This document shows positions 58,154 to 64,000 of a stretch of DNA of 64,000 nt, one piece after another. This DNA is from Epichloe hybrida. Its lineage: Eukaryota; Ascomycota; Sordariomycetes; Hypocreales; Clavicipitaceae. The DNA lies in NCBI GenBank assembly GCA_019022495.1, contig JAFEKR010000016.1:620001-684000 (forward strand). The letters are read 5' to 3'. Each line of letters starts with the position of its first letter. Position 1 is the stretch's first letter. The notes beneath the pieces are model-generated. The model was given only the letters and a program-made list of their open reading frames with translations, searched no databases and was not told the DNA's origin. The translations under genes were made by a program, and so were the position numbers.

Positions 58154-59152
58154 TTACTGTTGCTTTTTCTGCGCTGCAGGGCCCATTTCCTTGTCAAATG
58201 CACCATACGAGACTTCCAGACTGGCAAGGCCTCTAATACCAGCACCAAGAATAGACAAAAGAACAAATGCGACGATAATACCCATGAAAATGCCTGCGAC
58301 ACCTTGTTAGTTTTCAGTAGTACGTACGGGGGTCTATGAGAAGCGCGTCATACCTGGAGTAAAGAACTGGTACTTCTCGAAGAGAGGTCGTGTGTCGCGC
58401 TCGGTTCTGTTTGCTTTTTGCATCGAAGCGGCGCCATCAAGACCTCTTCTTGTGTTCATACGAAGCGGCTCAATGAACTCCGAATCATATAATGGTTCTC
58501 TGGGAGTCGCGTAGAACAGAATGGTATAACTGTTGGCGGAGGCCATTTCAAGGTCGAGAGCAATCGAAGCATCTGCAACAATTGTCACTTAGCTTTCTCC
58601 ATCTTCGTGTGACATGGATGGGATCCAAGCACTTACCACTTGTGTCGAGAGCCTGGCTCCTGTCACCAGATAGTGACTCAAGCAGCTGCGCATTAATCTT
58701 GACCACCTTTCCTTTCTTGTTGCAAGATGATTTGATGTGTTGCACGAATCCAGCAGATGTTACGTCTCCGACGACTTCGGCCACGGTGTATTTTCCCTTC
58801 ACGCGAGCATCCTTCACAGCTTTGCACAGGTGTGGCATGGCGCAGCCATCCCGAGTCCAGAAGTCTGCTGCATTAATGCCGGGCAGTGTCACTATAAGGT
58901 AACGGTCGGTCGGACATCCAGCGAGGAAATCTTTGGTGAACTTGATAGCTTCAGAGCTTGTCTGTATTTTGTTCGCGCTAGGACTTTGTTCGATGCTGCG
59001 ATGAGAGTCAGCTACTGCTTCGACGGTGCTGTCTTTCCCAGGCGGGAGTATGCTTACTTGGACGTTGACAGCAGCACCCACGGAGAAGAATCCGAGAAGG
59101 CCACAGCTGTTCTGCAAAGCGCCAGTGCGCCTACAATAGTATATAAACGCAT
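58154..59152 (-). CDS. BIG1: BIG1 family ER membrane protein
   Basis: ER membrane protein; yeast Big1 is needed for normal beta-1,6-glucan in the wall, and the family is related to V-ATPase assembly factor Voa1/ATP6AP1. Minus-strand exons: 59152-59058, 58983-58637, 58572-58354, 58293-58154, giving 266 aa. The N-terminus MRLYTIVGALALCRTAVAFSDSSPWVLLSTS is a signal peptide followed by the FSD-SP-LLSTS motif seen in Big1 proteins. The luminal part includes CPTDRYLIVTLPGINAADF and NSYTILFYATPRE. The C-terminus has one membrane helix (TPGIFMGIIVAFVLLSILGAGI) and the diagnostic tail LASLEVSYGAFDKEMGPAAQKKQQ. I preferred ATG 59152 over a 59277 micro-exon start, since only the former puts a signal peptide in frame with the conserved motif. 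A longer ORF in the same region (MQNSCGLLGFF...) is a different frame and an artefact. Confidence 0.9.
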
Positions 59153-59489
59153 GGTGGACGATGATAAACCTAGCTGCCAGATTGTCGTATCGTCAGGGAA
59201 GCCATTCAAGTTTCAATTCTTAATACCGTGACGACGGACGTGGATACAGCGTGCTGCCTTACTTACGTAAGGGACATCTTGCTCGAATACAGTGCTCCAC
59301 TTTATTATGCCGCAACAACAACAGCCAAATTGCCAGGTGGGCCCAGTTACTTGCGGCAAAGTTCATGGATCGGAGCAGGGAAGAAAAAAAAAAGTTGATG
59401 TCTCCAGCAACAGCTTTTCATAAATTGAACTTCTCTAGCACGAACACCCACGAACGGATTTTGGGTAGAATTTGGCCCTAGGATCCATA
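59153..59489. promoter_or_regulatory. Bidirectional promoter region BIG1-RRP17
   Basis: 337 bp between divergent start codons; no specific motif named. Confidence 0.55.
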
Positions 59490-60224
59490 ATGTTTGCCAA
59501 ACCAAGACCTAAAAAGAGTCTATTGCCACCTCCAAGCAAGAAGAGAAAGACTACATCGACAATTGAAGAAATATCATTTGATGATGGTGCTCGCGAAGAG
59601 TACTTGACGGGATTCCATAAGCGAAAACAACAAAGAATTAAGCATGCACAGGAGGAGGCTGCCAAGAGAGCTCGTCAGGAAAAATTGGAAACACGGAAAC
59701 AGGTATGGCCGAGAGCAGCAGATAAAAGTTAAAGGGTTTTTTTTTCTTCAAATAAACTGTGCTAACTTCGCTATTGATAGATCAGGGAAGAAAGACGTCG
59801 AGAAGTCTCTGAGCATGTCGAAACTGTGAACAAATTGTTGCGCGAATCCGGAGCTGTATCAGCCGATCTCGAAGAGGGCGATTCTGAGGGAGAAAATTCA
59901 GACAAGTGGGACGGCTTTCCTGACAAGCCAGATGTTGATATCGTTGACCACGAAGAAGAGTACGTCGATGAAGACCGATATACTGTCGTGAAAATTGAAT
60001 CTGTTTCTGTTTCGAGAGATGGCCTCAGCAGGCCAGATCAGTCCGGTGATGAGGCGGAGGAAGAAGCTCGCAGAAAACGGGAGGAATCTGAGAGGAAAGA
60101 AGCAGTGGACAAAGACAAGAAGCCATCATGGCAAAAGAAGAAAAAGAAAAAAATTCGATATGAGACAAAGCTAGAGCGACGGCTGACGGACAAGAAGCAA
60201 AAACTGAAATCACGGAGACCATAA
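59490..60224 (+). CDS. RRP17: Ribosomal RNA-processing protein 17 (Rrp17/Nol12)
   Basis: Nucleolar factor of the Nop25/Rrp17 family, known in yeast as an exonuclease acting at 5' ends of 5.8S and 25S rRNA precursors. Exons 59490-59702 and 59781-60224, phase 0, give 218 aa. The N-terminal half has the family core ISFDDGAREEYLTGFHKRKQQRIKHAQEEAAKRARQEKLETRKQ|IREERRREVSEHVETVNKLL, with the F-HKRK-R signature. The rest is acidic (DLEEGDSEGENSDKWDGF), then Lys/Arg-rich with WQKKKKKKIRYETKLERRLTDKKQK, a nucleolar-type basic tail. The start context is cataATGt; the next in-frame ATG is far downstream. Confidence 0.93.
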
Positions 60225-60513
60225 GTGGAAGAGCATAAGCTATCAACTGAATAAAAGCAGGAGGTACATCCTTCGACAATGTTTTCAGTGATTATACACG
60301 GGAAAGTCAGATACCCCAATTTGACGTAGCGGCAACTTTTGGAGAGTATTTACATGCTGCAGCTTGATAAATCGCTCGTTCCTTCCATAAATAGATTATT
60401 TTGCATCTAAACAATCACTGCGACCACTCCATCGCTATTTTGGCGTGATCGCACAGGCTCGTTCAAAACAGGGCACCAAACGGAGATTGATTACTCTACA
60501 AAGGGAAAAAAAA

Positions 60514-61236
60514 TTAGATATTGCCAATCTCGTTCTGAAGCTCCTCCAACTCCTTCTGCAAGGTTGAGTGCTTCTTTGCCATCTCCTCGTATTTCTGCTC
60601 CCATTGATCGCGTTCTTGCTCGAGGGCTTGGACCTTGCGCTCGAAGTGTCCTGCCTTAACGTCGGTTTGTCGAAGCCTGCAGAAGTAAGCTGTTAGTGCC
60701 ACGACCAAATGGTGTCAAGGGGGCGGTGAAGTGCGGTGGGCGCAATTATGTGAGCCTCAATGACACTCAAAGGGTACGTACTTCTCGTTGGCTTCTCGCA
60801 GAGTCTTATCGGCGTCTTCGGCCTCCTCCTCGAGGAGCTGGAGTCGTCTCTGAAGAGTCTCGTTCTGAGTACCGTGTTGTTGGCCTTCGTCGGCAGCCTT
60901 CTTGTGGTCTTTGATAGCGGTCTCGAGCTTCTCCACTTCACTTTCCAGCAAGTTGTTCTTATGCTGCAGGGAAGTGATCTCCTGCTCCTTGGACAGATTT
61001 TCTTGTTCAAGGGTCTTGACCTTGGTCTGAAGCTCTTCCACCTTGGCGGCAGCTTCGTCGGCCTCCAGGCGGATAGAGTTCATTTTCTAAATCTCAGTTT
61101 TAGTCATTATGCTTGCTTGACCACCACGCGTCTACCCCTCTACAGAGGAGCTGGGTGGGGTACAAAAGAGAGAAGCAGCCTTGTAGGTAGGTAAATGGAG
61201 GGAAAGAAAGAGACAAACCTCCTTGATACGATCCAT
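60514..61236 (-). CDS. TPM1: Tropomyosin
   Basis: Coiled-coil protein that stabilises formin-made actin cables and the cytokinetic ring. Minus-strand exons 61236-61219, 61086-60782, 60676-60514 give 161 aa, the size of S. pombe Cdc8. Exon 1 codes MDRIKE; exon 2 continues KMNSIRLEADEAAAKVEELQTKVKTLEQEN. Heptad spacing of Leu/Ala/Val is unbroken to the end (SLQHKNNLLESEVEKLETAIKDHK; LQRRLQLLEEEAEDADKTLREANEK|LRQTDVKAGHFERKVQALEQERDQWEQKYEEMAKKH). The LEEEAEDADKTLREANEKLRQTDVKAGHFERKV segment is a fungal tropomyosin signature. The donor after exon 2 is taken as AA|gtacgt because it restores LRQTD in frame. Confidence 0.95.
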
Positions 61237-61750
61237 TATGCTGATGTATTTTTAAAAAAGGCTTTGTAGATGATTTTTCTGGTTGCCGATCGATGTCAGT
61301 TGTGTTGCAGGTTAGGATGCGGCCAGATTTGATGATTGGGTCAAGAAAGGGGATGTAAGGAACAGGAGATAATGAGTACATGCCCCTCCAACGATGCTGT
61401 AATACCTCCCTCTACTGTAGGCTAGTGGCACCTGTGCACCTTGTGGCTAGTGGCGGTCACGCCGCCCGTATGCCACACCCTGTACTCCGAATACCCAGGG
61501 GCCAGGGGTCTGCTCAATCGTCACCGTTGCCTGGTCAACATGTTTATGTCACGCATTGAACAACACGTTTCTGGTAAACCGTGACCAGGGACCCCGACAA
61601 CATCATACAACTAGATTCTCTAATAAACCCCTTAATTTCTCCAGGATCTGCAGAATAGGTGCATTCTGATTGTGTTTTTCCACCTTCTATCAACACACCA
61701 TCAACACGAAAGCAGCAATAAAACACGAAATCAGCATCACGAACATCGCC
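61237..61750. promoter_or_regulatory. Bidirectional promoter region tropomyosin-degron protein
   Basis: Divergent gene pair; no ORF and no nameable site. The sequence gtggctagtggc occurs near 61442. Confidence 0.5.
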
Positions 61751-63107
61751 ATGATCGCGGCACACCGAGACCAGGAGAATCTGGTGCATAGTCACCAGCA
61801 TGCACCGATCAAACAACAGCCCAAAACACCGGGTGCAAGATATCCGAAGACTCCTGGTAATTTTGGCCGAAACGACGAGAATGCGCCCACTGCTTTGGCA
61901 GGCAAGGCTGGATTGGCGAGCGGTGCAATGTTGGGAGCAACTAGCATTTTGGCAATGGGCAAAGCCACAGGTCCCAATCAAACGATGGTGACTCCCATGG
62001 GTGCGTATCATTCTGCCTAGATTTCAATGGGTGTGTGAAACCAAGTTCTTCACTGACTTGTGCGTATCAGGGAACCGTGCGCGCGCGCCCTTAGGGAACA
62101 AGACCACAAACGTAAAGGCCAGGAATGCTCAGACCGGTGGGGTGAAGAGCATGGTTGGAGAAATCGAAAAAACTCGATCCAAACAAACGAGTGTGCGAAA
62201 ACCCAAAAAGCACCCCGCTGATCTTCAGCCGGTGAAATTCAGCATACAATCCGACTTCGCCGAGACTCCCAGTGACGAGGTGCCTGAGCCGGAGTATGCT
62301 CCTCCAAGGCCAACACCACTGCCCTATGAGTCAGACGTGCTTCCACCGGGTGGCCTAACGTTCAATGGAATTAAGAGAGAAAATCTCCTGAAGGGTTATT
62401 ATCAACATTTCCACAATCCTGTCGATGAGAATGGTGTTTCTCGCATGGAGAAAAAGTTCAATGATGAGATGGCAGCGCTTATGCATCAGGCAGAGGAGCG
62501 GAATGCTCGGGAAGTTGCCGCTTTCGATTGGAGTCCAGAAGATATGGCGGACAATATGAACTCGATTATCCCTCTCACCAAAGCGGACATAGCTACTCGG
62601 AAGCAAGCCCCCACGATATCTGCTCGACGAGCAGCGTCTGCTCTGGCCGTCCACTCAGACAGACGCAGTCGCAGTGCATTGCAGCCGGTCTCAACCACCA
62701 GCCAAGCTACAAGAAGACCTTTGTCATCAATAATCACTGGAGCCGTACCTGCCAAACCTGTTGTCACAAAGCCCAATTATTCAGGAAACTCCACCGGGGA
62801 GGCTGCATCTCGAACCACCTTGGGCTACAGCAGAGGTCGATCAGCATCGTCGATTGTGCATATGCGAGGTGCAAGCCACTCCGCCAAGCAGCAGCTGCCA
62901 CTTAGACCTGCGCCGTCACATGATGCCGAGGCCAATCTCACGATTACCCCAGCTCGACTTCGTCAGGCCGCCTCTGGAACCACAGAACAAAGCAGGCCGC
63001 AGTTTATGTCAATCTTTGACGACGCAGACGAAGAACTACCACCAGTTCAAAGACCATTCTTACACTCGGATGATGAAGAAGAGTTTGAATTAAAGATAAC
63101 AATTTAA
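61751..63107 (+). CDS. Unrecognised protein with D-box-like motif (possible securin-like APC/C substrate)
   Basis: I do not recognise the family with certainty. Exons 61751-62000 and 62071-63107 give 428 aa. The N-terminus is MIAAHRDQENLVHSHQ; QEN at residues 8-10 resembles a KEN box. The splice creates GNRARAPLGNKTTN (residues 84-97), a close match to a destruction box (R88, L91, N97). A basic stretch follows (KTRSKQTSVRKPKKHP), then a conserved-looking block (DEVPEPEYAPPRPTPLPYESDVLPPGGLTFNGIKRENLLKGYYQHFHNPVDENGVSRMEKKFNDEM). The C-terminal half is Ser/Thr/Arg-rich, ending in acidic FDDADEELPPVQRPFLHSDDEEEFEL. This order (degrons, basic linker, acidic tail) resembles Cut2/Pds1-type securins, but similar layouts occur in other unstructured cell-cycle proteins. 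The gene looks intact. Confidence 0.75.
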
Positions 63108-64000
63108 ATTCTGAGATGACCCCAAGCTGGAGTTTCGGAGTTTAGGGTGTGGACGGTATAAGTCGGCGTGACTGCTGTTCGACGGGTCTGCCGGGTATAA
63201 TGTGGCTCTTCCTTTTGTTCTGCTTAGTCCTCAAGCCCACAATGCACCATTATAGACTGATTTGGAAGGTTTTGGTTGAGCATGATGAATTAGAGGTGCA
63301 TTGCTTTGCTTACTTGTCACTTGGATCACGTCAACATGAATGAAGAATAAAACCAAGGCATATTGCTACTTCCGTCAATGAATCTCAAATAATAGATATA
63401 CATTGTTCTTGAACCTCTATATGTCCTTACTCGCTGGGATCAACTACATCAAAATGGAGGTAGAATTTGGTCGATTTAGCCACACGGCATCATCAATCAT
63501 AAGGGCTAATACCCCCTGCTGCACTGTTGCTGTCCGAACTTGCGCAAAAACGTCATGGCCGACCCTCGGCCGCATCAGGACAAGGAGTGTGGGACATACA
63601 TCAACGGAAAATCGTGTCACCGAAATGGCCAACTATTGCCGACAGGCAGGATGGGACTTTTCTGGCTGTGGCTGGGCCACTGGCAGCAAATGTTCAGTTC
63701 CACCATCCATCCCTGAAGGGGAGTGAGTATCAACCTAATACGTTGGACTTCACGCTCTTGTGCTTCATATTTTTTCTCACAAGTGCTCACTTCGCACCCC
63801 AGTTACTTGGTGCTGCACCCATTGCAACACAATCGCATGCATTCCCTCTATCTCGACATTACTTTTTGAGCGTCCGCTTGCTGCTGCTGAGCCGGTGGAT
63901 GACGTTTCGCCTTTCGCCTTTCGCCTTTCGCCATTCTGCCTCCCGGTCGCGTGGGCTCAATCGAAGCGCGTTCCAGGTTGCGTGTGACGGCCAGCACCTA
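63108..64000. other. Terminal intergenic sequence
   Basis: No gene recognised to the end of the window. A 7-bp tandem repeat (tttcgcc, 4 copies) lies at 63905-63932. Confidence 0.6.
63905..63932. repeat. 7-bp tandem repeat (tttcgcc), 4 copies
   Basis: Four exact copies read directly. Confidence 0.9.

Noticed and set aside
59058..59277. Alternative BIG1 start at 59277 (MSLT micro-exon) and the ORF MQNSCGLLGFF
   Set aside because: The micro-exon phase does not match the conserved BIG1 frame, and the MQNSC frame lacks the signal peptide and FSDSSPWVLLSTS motif that ATG 59152 provides.

Overview
This window is nuclear DNA of a filamentous ascomycete (Pezizomycotina), most likely Sordariomycetes and probably Hypocreales. 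The evidence is: short (about 50-450 bp) GT-AG introns with CTNAC branch sites; proteins typical of these fungi (a CPCR1-like RFX factor, eisosome protein 1, a ULD-domain protein, an FCH-DEP-RhoGAP); and transposons destroyed by C-to-T change in a CpA context, the mark of repeat-induced point mutation (RIP). I placed it by family recognition, without database searches.

Left arm (1-19480): RFX1 transcription factor (+), aspartokinase HOM3 (+), F-box/Sec10 recyclin (+), TFIIH kinase CDK7/Kin28 (-), SFK1/DRAM-type membrane protein (+) and eisosome protein 1 (-). Middle (19486-30055): a 10.57-kb AT-rich block with no sizeable ORF. It is two head-to-tail, RIP-mutated Ty1/copia LTR retrotransposons on the minus strand, with a single 5-bp target duplication around the pair. 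It ends about 117 bp upstream of a tyrosine-phosphatase-like gene.

Right of the block: phosphatase (+), tRNA m3C methyltransferase TRM140 (-) and EMC2 (+). Next comes a gene-poor stretch of 5.8 kb holding a 577-bp mariner/Fot1-type miniature transposon with perfect 36-bp inverted repeats. The right arm (40267-63107) is compact: ULD-domain protein (+), COQ10 (-), AP-3 delta APL5 (+), FCH-DEP-RhoGAP RGD2 (-), a broken membrane dipeptidase, mitochondrial uS13 SWS2 (-), ER cyclophilin (+), TRM112 (+), BIG1 (-), RRP17 (+), tropomyosin (-) and an unrecognised protein with degron-like motifs (+).

The genes are mostly single-copy housekeeping functions (transcription, amino-acid synthesis, membrane traffic, cell polarity, translation, tRNA modification); I see no metabolic gene cluster. 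The points most worth a second look are: the structure of the tandem retrotransposon and its unmutated ends; several genes whose start codon sits alone, or is split, in a tiny first exon; a cyclophilin with two alternative C-termini (HVEL tail or membrane anchor); and the possible securin-like protein. Coding coordinates below span start to stop including introns; exon limits are given in each entry and were worked out by eye.
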